From positions 1-61,056 of the forward strand of contig WRIV01000015.1 of NCBI GenBank assembly GCA_009782555.1: a stretch of 61,056 bases of DNA. Direction: 5' to 3'. The notes under the pieces are model-generated. The model searched no databases and was not told where the DNA came from. It worked only from the letters and a program-made list of their open reading frames with translations. This document shows positions 18,099 through 26,176 of this stretch, in pieces; position 1 is the stretch's first letter; every line of letters begins with the position of its first letter. This DNA is from Treponema sp. Lineage in GTDB: Bacteria > Spirochaetota > Spirochaetia > Treponematales > Breznakiellaceae. The position numbers were made by a program, and so were the translations under genes.

Positions 18099-19340
18099 AT
18101 GATGCCGATGATGGATGGTTTTTGCCTTGAAAAACTTCTTTCCATCATCGACAAAACTTTTCCTGTTCCATTCCGTTTCAGGGCAAAGATCCCCGGGGAT
18201 GTGGCGGAGCTTTCACGGCTCCTTACCAGCACCCGGGGTGAGCGGGACGGCGGATACCTAAACCGGCCCTATTTGCTGTCCGCCTATCTTAGGTATTTTT
18301 TGCCCTGGAACGTGTTCCGCCTTGGCAGGCTTTTGTCGCCCGATGTCAATGCCGGAGGACTAAAACTGTTTCCCTCCATACTTGCTGACGGAGATGCAAT
18401 TACCGACCTTGGTTCAGGCCCCCTGGTCCTGCCCATTGCCCTGTGGATTGCCTGCCCCAGCCTCCGCCGCCTGGAACTGGAGTTCCGTTGTGTCGATAAA
18501 AGCGCCGCCGCCCTTGAAGCAGGGTACAGGCTTTTCAATGCATTGACTGCCGCATCTCAGGATAATTCTTCCGGCACCTGGAAAATAAAACTCATCCGCG
18601 ATTCTATGGAAAAACCGATCCGTGGCAGGCAGGCCAAACTGACCGCTGCCCTTAATGTGTTTAACGAAATTTCTGCCGGTCCGCGCCGAATCGGAGGCAT
18701 TGAACAAAATGCAAAGAAAGCCGCCGCCCTCCTGTGCAGGCTTTGCGCCGACGACGGTTCAATTCTTGCGGTGGAACCGGGGAATCCTCAGGGCGGCACT
18801 TTTATTGCTGCCCTGCGCTCTGCTCTTTTGGAAAAAGGGATCCCCCCCGCCGCGCCCTGTCCTCATGCCGGGTTATGTCCATTACCGGGAACGGGCGCTT
18901 CGCAGCAAAGTGGAATGGGCCGGGACGCAAAAGTAAAATGGTGCCACTTTGCTTTTAATACCGAAACTGCGCCCCAGGCCCTGCACCAGCTTTCCGCAGC
19001 GGCGGGAATCCCCAAAGAGCGGGCAACTCTTAGTTTTTTGCTGGCCGGACCAAAGCCGGCAAATGGGACGGATCCAAAGCGAATTCATAATAAATCCGCC
19101 CTTGCCCCGAATTTGATGCGTATCAGAATTATCTCTGATACATTTTCAATTCCCCTGGAAAAACAAAAAACCGGCCTTGGCTGTTACGGCTGCTCAGAAA
19201 AAGGCATGGTCCTGGTTGCCGGAAACCAGGACCAGTTCAACTCAGCCGTTTCCGGAGCGCTGCTGGAACTCCCCCATCCAGCGGTTGAACAAAAGGATCA
19301 CAAAACCGGAGCAATAATCATCCCGCTGATCCCTTCTTGA
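18099..19340 (+). CDS. Rsm22/METTL17-like rRNA methyltransferase-fold protein with Fe-S cysteines
   Basis: A 413-residue protein. A degenerate SAM-binding motif (ITDLGSGPLVLPI, residues 101-113) is followed by EPGNPQGG, APCPHAGLCPL and WCHF, the characteristic order of the Rsm22 family. Cys254-x5-Cys260, Cys282 and Cys362 or Cys365 (GCYGC) match the four iron-sulfur ligands described for mitochondrial METTL17, which acts in small-subunit assembly. The N-terminal YLLSAYLRYFLPWNVFRL is also family-like. It starts three bases after hppA. Whether it still methylates RNA is uncertain because the SAM loop departs from the consensus. Confidence 0.75.
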   Translation: MMPMMDGFCLEKLLSIIDKTFPVPFRFRAKIPGDVAELSRLLTSTRGERDGGYLNRPYLLSAYLRYFLPWNVFRLGRLLSPDVNAGGLKLFPSILADGDAITDLGSGPLVLPIALWIACPSLRRLELEFRCVDKSAAALEAGYRLFNALTAASQDNSSGTWKIKLIRDSMEKPIRGRQAKLTAALNVFNEISAGPRRIGGIEQNAKKAAALLCRLCADDGSILAVEPGNPQGGTFIAALRSALLEKGIPPAAPCPHAGLCPLPGTGASQQSGMGRDAKVKWCHFAFNTETAPQALHQLSAAAGIPKERATLSFLLAGPKPANGTDPKRIHNKSALAPNLMRIRIISDTFSIPLEKQKTGLGCYGCSEKGMVLVAGNQDQFNSAVSGALLELPHPAVEQKDHKTGAIIIPLIPS

Positions 19341-19364
19341 CAGCAAAATTTTTCATATTAGAAT
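19337..19364 (+). promoter_or_regulatory. Sigma-70-type promoter of the uridine phosphorylase gene
   Basis: TTGACA (19337-19342), 16 bases, TAGAAT (19359-19364). The -35 box overlaps the stop codon of the preceding gene. The expected leader is about 20 bases and contains a strong purine-rich ribosome-binding site. Confidence 0.65.
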
Positions 19365-19389
19365 AACCAAGATGCAAGGGAGGAAGGGA

Positions 19390-20157
19390 ATGGAAAAACT
19401 GTACCACATAGATTTTGATGATACCCACGGCGCGTCCTACGCAATTCTTCCCGGAGATCCGGGGCGGGTAGAAAAAATCGCCTCATACCTGGAAAATCCC
19501 CGTTTTTATCATCAAAACCGGGAATACACAACCTGGCTCGGGGAACTTTCAAACAAAACAGTGATGGTCATATCCACCGGCATGGGGGGACCTTCTACGG
19601 CCATTGCGGTGGAGGAACTCTGCAAAACCGGCATCCGGAATTTTGTCAGGATTGGCACCTGCGGCGGCATGGCCCTGCCCGTTACCGGGGGCGACCTGGT
19701 CATTGCCACCGGAGCCATAAGGATGGAGGGAACCACCAGAGAATATGTTCCCCTGGAATTTCCGGCGGTGGCAAACCTTGATATAACCAATGCCCTGATA
19801 GAGGCCGCCAAGAGGCAAAAGGCCCAGTGGCATGCGGGGATTGTTCAGTGCAAAGATTCTTTTTACGGACAGCACAGCCCGGATCGTATGCCAGCCGGTT
19901 TCGAACTAAAGGACAAGTGGGAAGCCTGGATAAAAGCCGGCTGCCTTGCCTCTGAGATGGAAAGCGCCGCTCTCTATATTGTAAGCCAGATCCTTGGAGC
20001 CAGAGCGGGCTGCGTACTTAACGTAGTGTGGAACCAGGAACGGGAACGCAGCGGAATGAATAATCCCCACTGCCACGATACCAGCCTGGCCATAAAAACA
20101 GCAGTGGAAGCTATCCGTATTTTGATTGAGAAAGAAAGTCAGAACGCTGCCGATTAA
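19390..20157 (+). CDS. udp: Uridine phosphorylase
   Basis: A 255-residue nucleoside phosphorylase-I family enzyme converting uridine and phosphate to uracil and ribose-1-phosphate. Visible motifs are ILPGDPGRVEKIA (phosphate loop), STGMGGPSTAIAVEEL, RIGTCGGM and the ribose-binding EMESAAL (near residue 192). The length is normal for hexameric UdP. GGGAGG eight bases before ATG 19390 fixes the start; an in-frame ATG at 19372 lies upstream of that site. It has its own promoter. Purine nucleoside specificity is less likely given the overall match to Udp. Confidence 0.92.
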   Translation: MEKLYHIDFDDTHGASYAILPGDPGRVEKIASYLENPRFYHQNREYTTWLGELSNKTVMVISTGMGGPSTAIAVEELCKTGIRNFVRIGTCGGMALPVTGGDLVIATGAIRMEGTTREYVPLEFPAVANLDITNALIEAAKRQKAQWHAGIVQCKDSFYGQHSPDRMPAGFELKDKWEAWIKAGCLASEMESAALYIVSQILGARAGCVLNVVWNQERERSGMNNPHCHDTSLAIKTAVEAIRILIEKESQNAAD

Positions 20158-20323
20158 ACCAGAAGACAAAGCCGGACATTTTTGTGCTGGACCGTAAGAA
20201 CTGGCTGTTTTGCAAAAGCCCCGTTTGCTATTTCGCCTGATGACTGGGGAAAAACTTCTTCCCTGACACATTTTTGACCCTTAATTTGACAGATACACGA
20301 AAAATGCTTATTTTCGCTTTCTT

Positions 20324-21178
20324 TCAATTTGTTGACATTACGATTAAATCTTTTATTTTTTTTGCGTTGATAATATTTGGTGAATCTTCTGGCAACTGCT
20401 TACTCCCATCATATATTTTTCTTTGTTGGCTTAGATTAATGTCCGCCCAATAACTAATACTCTTTCCTTCAAAAAATACTGATGTAGAAAAACCGTGAGA
20501 GATTAACCATTCAACTGCTTCATAACTACGGTTTTCCAGGAATATGTAATAATACAAGGAACCATCGTCAGGCAACACAAATCCTATTCTTACAAGCTCA
20601 TCTAATATATTACCTGTCCCATTTATCCAAAAACGCATAAAATCAACAGCATGTTTATTATTCTCATTTATCGTTTCGGGGAACCCATCAATTGCTATCA
20701 ATCTTCTCAAAAATTCTATTTTTCTTTGGAATATTGCACTTGAAAAGACATCATTAATTTCACTATCAGTTAATTTCATAACATCAAACCCGTTATCCAT
20801 AATAGAAAGCAGGGTTTCTTCATTTAATCTGTGAACAGCTATATCTATGAATGTAATATCACTTTCAAACTTACAAAAAAGATTCGCTCCATTATTAACT
20901 AGAGCTATCACCAATTCGTCCCATCCGTTGATCGTTGCCATGTAAATGACCGGCTGGCCATCAATAACAATATTGGGATCCGCCCCACCATTTATTAATT
21001 TTATCATTTCTAGAATATCTTTTTCACTTATTGCTTTTGTGAATTTCAGATCAATATCAACTACATATTGTTCTTGTCTTTTAGTTTCCTTATTTTCTGA
21101 TGGTTTTTTCATATTAGTGCAAGAAAACAAAAAAACAAATAAAAATATTACATTTACAATCAATTGCAATTTTTTCAA
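20324..21178 (-). CDS. Ankyrin-repeat lipoprotein
   Basis: A 284-residue lipoprotein with a signal peptide and a lipobox ending at Cys20 (FLFSC). Two or three ankyrin-like repeats follow (about 48-115: ILEMIKLINGGADPN, LVIALVNNGANL), with weaker ones towards the C-terminus (AVEWLISHGFS). Such proteins mediate protein binding on the membrane surface. The start is TTG 21178, fixed by CCGGAGG five bases upstream. The gene is clearly more AT-rich than the flanking housekeeping genes and opens the accessory segment that ends at tRNA-Asn. Confidence 0.82.
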   Translation of the reverse strand: MKKLQLIVNVIFLFVFLFSCTNMKKPSENKETKRQEQYVVDIDLKFTKAISEKDILEMIKLINGGADPNIVIDGQPVIYMATINGWDELVIALVNNGANLFCKFESDITFIDIAVHRLNEETLLSIMDNGFDVMKLTDSEINDVFSSAIFQRKIEFLRRLIAIDGFPETINENNKHAVDFMRFWINGTGNILDELVRIGFVLPDDGSLYYYIFLENRSYEAVEWLISHGFSTSVFFEGKSISYWADINLSQQRKIYDGSKQLPEDSPNIINAKKIKDLIVMSTN

Positions 21179-21229
21179 AAAAACCTCCGGGCATTTTCCG
21201 TAAAACCATTTTTAAAACAAATCATGTCT

Positions 21230-21316
21230 TTAAATTGTGAGATATGCTCTCACATACTTTTCAAAAGCATCAAGTTTTTGTATTGTCCAGGGACCACCCC
21301 ATGCTTGCTTTGCCAT
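21230..21316 (-). pseudogene. N-terminal stump of a three-Cys-motif partner (TcmP-like) gene
   Basis: An ATG at 21316, with a G-rich ribosome-binding site just upstream, opens a 28-codon frame whose product contains WGGPWTIQKLDAFEKYVRAY. This matches what I remember as the conserved opening of three-Cys-motif partner proteins, which are normally several hundred residues long. It stops at TAA 21230 and no continuation is visible before the ankyrin lipoprotein gene. It is therefore read as the remnant of a truncated gene. The identification rests on memory of one short motif. Confidence 0.55.
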
Positions 21317-21426
21317 TCCCCCCCAATCCCCTTCTTTTTCCAATATATCATGATTTGAGGTTCTTGCAAATACGGGATTTGTAAAAAATCTACCTAAAAA
21401 GCTCATCTATTGCCTTATTAACAACC

Positions 21427-21750
21427 CTATTCTGCTTCACTTTCTCTAAATACCTTGGAAACGGCCTTGATAACATCCTTTTCAAGTTGAGCCTTTCGTC
21501 TTTGGGTATCCGCATACAGGGCAATCGCTTCTGGATCAAGCTCCTCGGCGAATAATGCGGCTGGTTTAACGTCCAGAGCTTTAGCGATACGGTCAATGTA
21601 TTGGGATGAGGGGAACCGCTTTTTGATTTCAATGTTGCCAATAAAGGTAGTCGAGCAATTGGCTTTCTCTGCCAAAGCCGCCTGCGAAAGCCCTGATATT
21701 TCGCGGTATTTCTTCAGATTTTGTGCCAGAAGCGTTTGGACATCTGTCAT
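21427..21750 (-). CDS. XRE-family helix-turn-helix regulator
   Basis: A 107-residue protein with one Cro/C1-type HTH (about residues 9-64: LKKYREISGLSQAALAEKANCSTTFIGNIE), then a short C-terminal helix. Start 21750 is chosen because AAGGAGG lies eleven bases upstream; the ATG at 21759 is too close to it, and 21798 has no such site. Single-domain XRE proteins regulate mobile or toxin-antitoxin genes. The gene downstream of it is the tcmP stump, so its operon partner may have been lost. Confidence 0.88.
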   Translation of the reverse strand: MTDVQTLLAQNLKKYREISGLSQAALAEKANCSTTFIGNIEIKKRFPSSQYIDRIAKALDVKPAALFAEELDPEAIALYADTQRRKAQLEKDVIKAVSKVFRESEAE

Positions 21751-21948
21751 AACCAGCATATCCTCCTTACCTCCAACAGTGTCATCAAATGTCATCATTA
21801 TAGAGGGCTCTTTTCAATAGCCTATTAGAGGTTGATATATTATTTCAAAATGGCTATGCTATTTTTGAAAGGGATTTTTTAGGAAATTCGGGAAAGAGCG
21901 CTTGGAAATGGCTCTCACGACCCACGTAAAACGTAAAAGGAGTGTTGC

Positions 21949-22485
21949 ATGAACCATAGCAAAAAATTGTGCATTGGGATTGCTCTTGTTATGATGGCGG
22001 TATTTACCGCCAATTTGTATGCGCAGAAAGCGGATCAGTCAAAAAACAATCAGTTTTCATTCGGGGCGGCGTGCCTTGTGGCCCTGTCTGATGATACGGT
22101 ATCGGTCGGGCCAAGCTTACAGTTTTCGTGGCTCAACCCTCGCCTGTTTCGGAACTTTATTGGGCTGGGGGTACACGCCGGCTTGATTGTACCCATTGGT
22201 GAATATAGCGGTTATGGAGCAACGCTGATAGCGGGGCCTGCAATGACGGTCTTTGATAACGGTTTGTTCAGGATACCCATAACGTTGGGAGCACATGCCG
22301 ACTTTGTCATGTTCATGGAAATTGCTGACAGGTGGGTGTGGAATATTGGCGCAGGGACGGTTGCTGATTTTGTGTGGCACTTCGGTACAAAATGGTATGC
22401 CTATGGCAGGGTGCAGATGGCCTGCAACTTTGGTGAGTTCGAATTTCTAATAACCCCGGGACTGGGTATGGGTTTTAGCTGGTAA
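21949..22485 (+). CDS. Secreted protein, probably a small outer-membrane beta-barrel
   Basis: A 178-residue protein with a signal peptide (residues 1-25, cleavage after LYAQ). The mature part alternates glycine and aromatic residues in short strands (GVHAGLIVPIGEYSGYGATL) and ends in a tryptophan (LGMGFSW), as in outer-membrane barrels. I do not recognise the family. AAAGGAG precedes the ATG. It is followed 22 bases later by a lipoprotein gene in the same direction. Confidence 0.75.
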   Translation: MNHSKKLCIGIALVMMAVFTANLYAQKADQSKNNQFSFGAACLVALSDDTVSVGPSLQFSWLNPRLFRNFIGLGVHAGLIVPIGEYSGYGATLIAGPAMTVFDNGLFRIPITLGAHADFVMFMEIADRWVWNIGAGTVADFVWHFGTKWYAYGRVQMACNFGEFEFLITPGLGMGFSW

Positions 22486-22507
22486 TACAGATAACAAGGA
22501 GTAAATC

Positions 22508-23173
22508 ATGAAACGAAAAAATGTTTTTATAATGGCATTTGCAGCTTTGGTCGCTGCGGTGTTGGCAATCATTGCCTCTTGTGACAATCTTGGTACCATA
22601 AACAGTTTGACAGGGGGGATAAAATATTCCATCCGTGTCAACAATAGAATGGCGGGTAGAGCAGCCAGATCTATAGGCGCTGAGGATACTGTTGAATTGT
22701 ATATAACTCAATTCCAGTATTTGGAGGATAATAATTCTCGATCAATTGCGATTATCTCTGATGGTGAATGGGACAGGGGACGTTTAGGCGGAAAATTGGA
22801 TAACGCAGGATGGTACAGCGTTAATGCAGATTTAGAGGCCGCCAATCATCCCGGAGATATACATAATGGCCCTTACTCCAGTCTTATGTTTCATATAAAA
22901 AAATTGCGTGTCAATGGAATAGAATATACCTTTCCAGATAACGCGACTATTATAGGTACATCATCAAGGTACGAAAAAGGTTGGGACGTGGTAGCACCAG
23001 TTCATCCTGAAAATTTCTCGGGAATAGTCTGGTCTAATTCAACTATCAGTCTCAAGACCATTCTGACGGTAGAGCCTGGAATTCTTGGAACAGCAAATTC
23101 TTCCGGTTATGATTCCCAGGGTCTGAGTACAGACCCTTACAAGTTTATACATGTTGAGGGATTGATAAACTAG
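22508..23173 (+). CDS. Lipoprotein of unknown function
   Basis: A 221-residue protein with a long hydrophobic signal and a lipobox at Cys25 (IIASC). The mature part has no motif I recognise and is beta-rich, with many short polar strands. AAGGAG lies about seven bases before the ATG. It probably forms an operon with the preceding small barrel-like protein, and both may sit at the outer membrane. Base composition is AT-rich, as in the rest of this segment. Confidence 0.7.
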   Translation: MKRKNVFIMAFAALVAAVLAIIASCDNLGTINSLTGGIKYSIRVNNRMAGRAARSIGAEDTVELYITQFQYLEDNNSRSIAIISDGEWDRGRLGGKLDNAGWYSVNADLEAANHPGDIHNGPYSSLMFHIKKLRVNGIEYTFPDNATIIGTSSRYEKGWDVVAPVHPENFSGIVWSNSTISLKTILTVEPGILGTANSSGYDSQGLSTDPYKFIHVEGLIN

Positions 23174-23330
23174 TCCAGCGCGGATTTGCATTTCTATTAT
23201 ATCGACGCAAACGATGGTACATCTGTTTAACAGGTAGTAATGTACAATGATCATAAAACCGGCGAAAAGTCATCACATTTAGTGTTGATCCGCTATATTA
23301 TTAATCAGGTTTCTTATGATAAAATGAATT

Positions 23331-23603
23331 ATGGGTATATTCAAAAGAGATGAAAATGTCTACGAGGGCGGAACACATGGCGGTCCCGAATGTGTAATTA
23401 TCATAAACAAGGCGGAGCTCAAAATCGGAAGGGCTACGGTCAATAAATTATGTGGAGCCTGTCCTGTCAAAGATGAGATGATACGGGCAAGGCTTCAAGG
23501 CACTCACAAAAGCGGTCTGTATATGGGTAATGACGGCAAGCCACGGTTGAAGGAATGTAAAGTAAGCGCCGTTGCTTTTGACGCAGCAAAGACAAAGTTA
23601 TGA
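23331..23603 (+). CDS. Small protein of unknown function
   Basis: A 90-residue protein that I do not recognise. It contains one CxxC pair (CGACPVKDEM, about residues 42-51) and two further cysteines, which suggests metal binding or redox chemistry. No Shine-Dalgarno sequence precedes the ATG. The stop overlaps the next start (ATGA), so it is translationally coupled to the ArsC-like gene, which also suggests a thiol-related role. Confidence 0.65.
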   Translation: MGIFKRDENVYEGGTHGGPECVIIINKAELKIGRATVNKLCGACPVKDEMIRARLQGTHKSGLYMGNDGKPRLKECKVSAVAFDAAKTKL

Positions 23604-23950
23604 ATATTCAAATATTTGGCAAAAATAAATGTTCTGAAACAAAAAAGGCTGAGCGTTTTTTCAAAGAACGGAATATCAAGTTTCAGTTTATCGACATTGT
23701 GAAATGCGGTTTGAGCAAAGGCGAATATGAAAGTGTAAAAAGCGCTGTCGGCGGCATGCCTGCCCTGATTGACGAAAAATCAAAGGAATACACAAACCAG
23801 TACATGAGTCATCTTGCGAGCCAGGAAGACGCGGAAGAACGGCTATTAAACAATCCGGGTATGTTTAAAACGCCGATAGTGAGGAACGGGAAAGCGGCAA
23901 CGGCAGGTTATAAACCGGAAGTATGGGACGGATGGATAAAGGAGAAATAA
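23600..23950 (+). CDS. ArsC/Spx-family thioredoxin-fold protein
   Basis: A 116-residue protein with the ArsC-family layout: an opening strand, the motif KNKCSETKKAERFF with a CxxS active site (Cys11), then GGMPALID and, near the end, KTPIVRNGK, which matches the family's conserved cis-proline loop. Members reduce arsenate or modulate transcription. The arsenate-binding arginines are not clearly placed, so an oxidoreductase-like role is equally possible. It lies in a compact three-gene cassette. Confidence 0.75.
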   Translation: MNIQIFGKNKCSETKKAERFFKERNIKFQFIDIVKCGLSKGEYESVKSAVGGMPALIDEKSKEYTNQYMSHLASQEDAEERLLNNPGMFKTPIVRNGKAATAGYKPEVWDGWIKEK

Positions 23951-23953
23951 CAA

Positions 23954-24361
23954 ATGTGGAAGTGTAATAAATGCGGCAAAGAACTCAAGAAAGTAAACCA
24001 AAATCATTTTTGTGTCAAAGCCGCCTCGATTGATGAATACATTGCCGGAGAGCCTGAGGAAATACAAGCAATTCTGAAAAAAGTCTGTGCGACAATACGC
24101 AAGGCTGCTCCCAAAGCTATCGAAAAAATAGCATGGATGATGCCGACTTTTTGGCAGGGAGAAAACCTGATACATTTCTGCGCACACAAAAAACACCTTG
24201 GTATTCATCCTGGCCTTGTAGAACGGATCCCATTCGCTGACAGGCTCGCCGAGTACAAGACCTCCAAAGGCGCTATTCAGTTTCCATACGACAAACCGAT
24301 TGATTATAAGCTGATTGCTGACATTACAAAATGGAGGATTCAGCGCGTTGAGGGTAAATGA
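23954..24361 (+). CDS. DUF1801-family protein with an N-terminal Cys/His cluster
   Basis: A 135-residue protein. Residues 1-20 hold CNKCGKELKKVNQNHFC, a CxxC...HxxC zinc-ribbon-like cluster. The rest is a DUF1801 (YdhG/frataxin-like fold) domain with EYIAGEPEEIQAILKKVCATIRK and the conserved KIAWMMPTFWQGENLIHF core and HKKHLGIHPG turn. DUF1801 proteins have no settled role; iron delivery has been proposed for relatives. It ends the cassette, three bases after the ArsC-like gene. Confidence 0.8.
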   Translation: MWKCNKCGKELKKVNQNHFCVKAASIDEYIAGEPEEIQAILKKVCATIRKAAPKAIEKIAWMMPTFWQGENLIHFCAHKKHLGIHPGLVERIPFADRLAEYKTSKGAIQFPYDKPIDYKLIADITKWRIQRVEGK

Positions 24362-24489
24362 GGTTTCTTTTTTGTTGCCTCTTTTTTGATAATGCGTTTA
24401 TCGTAAGGGGCAAGCTGTCACTTGCCATTGAATTGTCCATTTGATTTGAATTATTTACCATGGAAAATCTAGGATTAGAAGCAGGATAA

Positions 24490-24749
24490 AAAATTACAAC
24501 GGAAAAGTCCTTAACAGTATATTTCTACAAAACTCCCGCCGGTAATGAGCCTGTAAGGGATTAGTTGAAACTTCGGACACCGGGGGAAAAAAGGCAATAG
24601 GAGAAGACATCAAAGCGGTCGAATTTTCCTGGCCTACAGAATATCCACAAGTTGTCAAACTGGACAAGGATTTATGGGAGGTCAGAACTAATTTACCAAC
24701 TGGTATTTGTCGTTTTTTTTACAGTCTGGAAGCGAGATCCGAAGAATGA
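24490..24749 (+). pseudogene. Dead RelE/HigB-type toxin gene (phage Gp49-like family)
   Basis: Translation gives VYFYKTPAGNEPVRD, then TAG at 24562-24564 where the family has Trp. After a frameshift in the A-run near 24586-24592 it continues with IGEDIKAVEFSWP, VVKLDKDLWEVRTNLPTG and ICRFFYSLEA to TGA at 24747. This is the RelE/HigB-like mRNA interferase family. No start codon is left, because an in-frame TAA at 24487 closes the 5' end, and no antitoxin gene follows. The toxin is inactivated by at least two lesions. Confidence 0.75.
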
Positions 24750-24770
24750 GTCAATTACATTATTAACCCC

Positions 24771-24818
24771 AAAAAAGAACAGACCGCCCCATTTATAGCA
24801 TTGGACGATCTGTTCTTT
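24771..24818 (-). terminator. Terminator of the tRNA-Asn transcript
   Basis: On the minus strand, seven bases after the tRNA, AAAGAACAGATCGTCC pairs with GGCGGTCTGTTCTTT (about 15 bp including wobble pairs) and ends in a T-run. The left arm also begins with an A-run, so it could act in both directions. Confidence 0.85.
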
Positions 24819-24825
24819 CTTTTCG

Positions 24826-24898
24826 CTCCCCCGCGCGGATTCGAACCACGGACCCAGTGGTTAACAGCCACTTGCTCTGCCAGCTGAGCTACAGGGGA
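24826..24898 (-). tRNA. tRNA-Asn (GTT)
   Basis: 73 nt on the minus strand with a complete cloverleaf. Acceptor TCCCCTG pairs with CGGGGGA and the discriminator is G. The D-arm is AGCTCAGCTGGCAGAGC. The anticodon stem is AGTGG/CCACT with loop CTGTTAA, so the anticodon is GTT. The T-arm contains GGTTCGAATCC. CCA is not encoded. A strong terminator follows. The gene marks the right end of the accessory segment 20.2-24.8 kb. Confidence 0.97.
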
Positions 24899-24998
24899 AT
24901 GTAGGATTAAAATACCCTGTTTTGCCGGTTATGTCAATACAGCACGGGGTGTCCTGTCCTGGATATAATCATGTATTTTTCTATATATTTAGCTAAGG

Positions 24999-26081
24999 AT
25001 GTTCAAACCAATGATAATTATCCTTATTGGAGCCGGTTTTGTGCTGTTAACTCTGCTTTTTGCCGGAGGGGGGCTTCTGTGGCTCAATGCCAATGAATAT
25101 AAGCCCGGCGATTGGGAGCCTGTGCAGGTTTTTTCTTCTCCCCCCCATGGACCGGCCCGCCATCAGTCCCTGGAGCTGTATTCCTGGAATATCGGCTATG
25201 CTTCGCTGGATGCCGGGGCAGATTTTTTTATGGACGGAGGCAAAGGAGTCCGCCCATCCTCCGAAAAGAACGTAGAGGAGAATATCTGGGCAATCCAGGC
25301 ATTAATATCCGCTTCCGCCGCGGATATCATTTTTTTACAGGAAGTGGATGTCAATTCCAAAAGATCCTACAACATTAACCAAGCGGCGTACTTTTCCGAA
25401 GCCTGGAAAGGTTCTTCTGCCTTTGCGCTGAACTACCGATGCCTTTTTGTGCCCGTCCCTTTTCCCCGTTTTATTGGAAAGGTAGAAAGCGGCCTTCTGA
25501 CCCTTAACAGTTACGGCGGTAGTGCCGAACGGATAAGCCTGCCCTCTCCCTTTTCCTGGCCGGAACGGCTTGCCCAGCTTAAGCGCTGCCTTTTGGTGGA
25601 ACGGATTCCGGTTCAGGAGCACCCGGGAAGCGGCACTGGAAACACTGAACTGGTGCTGATAAATCTTCACCTGGAAGCCTACGATACGGGCGGCACAGGC
25701 CGGACAGCCCAAACAAGGGCATTGGCGGAATTTTTGAAAACTGAATATGAGAAAGGGAATTACTGCGTGGCCGGAGGAGATTTTAACCAGGTTTTCCCCG
25801 ATCTAAAAGAGGCGTTCCCCATTCGGAGGCAAAACAATTTTGCCCCCACCGTGGTGGATGATTCACTCTTCGGCAAAGACTGGATCCTTGCTGCTGATCC
25901 TTCCGCTCCCAGCTGCCGGTCTATCGGCAAACCCTACAACGGCAGGGAAGAGCATCAATTATACATCATCGACGGATTTATCCTTTCTCCCAACGTAAAA
26001 CTGATTTCTGTGCAAACCCTGGATCTGGATTTTAAGAATTCGGACCACAATCCGGTAAAATTGACTTTTAGCCTAAAATAA
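24999..26081 (+). CDS. Endonuclease/exonuclease/phosphatase (EEP) superfamily protein
   Basis: A 360-residue protein with one N-terminal membrane helix (about 5-30), so the catalytic domain faces the periplasm. All EEP motifs are in order: YSWNIGYASLD (Asn), IFLQEVDVNS (metal Glu), LVLINLHLEAYD, AGGDFNQVFPD (Asp/Asn), YIIDGFILS and NSDHNPVKLTF (general-base His). Substrates in this fold range from nucleic acids to inositol phosphates and sphingolipids. A membrane-anchored phosphodiesterase acting on an extracytoplasmic substrate is most likely. No clear ribosome-binding site precedes the start. Confidence 0.88.
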   Translation: MFKPMIIILIGAGFVLLTLLFAGGGLLWLNANEYKPGDWEPVQVFSSPPHGPARHQSLELYSWNIGYASLDAGADFFMDGGKGVRPSSEKNVEENIWAIQALISASAADIIFLQEVDVNSKRSYNINQAAYFSEAWKGSSAFALNYRCLFVPVPFPRFIGKVESGLLTLNSYGGSAERISLPSPFSWPERLAQLKRCLLVERIPVQEHPGSGTGNTELVLINLHLEAYDTGGTGRTAQTRALAEFLKTEYEKGNYCVAGGDFNQVFPDLKEAFPIRRQNNFAPTVVDDSLFGKDWILAADPSAPSCRSIGKPYNGREEHQLYIIDGFILSPNVKLISVQTLDLDFKNSDHNPVKLTFSLK

Positions 26082-26176
26082 GCCGCCAATTTGTATTACG
26101 ATAAATTTGTTTTGACCCAATAACCAAAAAAGTTGCGCATTTCTATTTTTTCTCGATAAAAACCCGTTTTTTGTCT

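Noticed and set aside
20158-20323. Hidden gene or RNA between udp and the ankyrin lipoprotein
   Set aside because: No start codon with a ribosome-binding site, no conserved RNA fold and no repeat could be seen.
24358-24388. Terminator after the DUF1801 gene
   Set aside because: Two T-runs are present, but the pairing (GAGG with CCTC) is too short to call.
24826-24898. Direct repeat of the tRNA-Asn 3' end as an att site
   Set aside because: No copy of the tRNA 3' sequence was seen by eye near 20.1-20.4 kb, so integration at the tRNA stays an inference.
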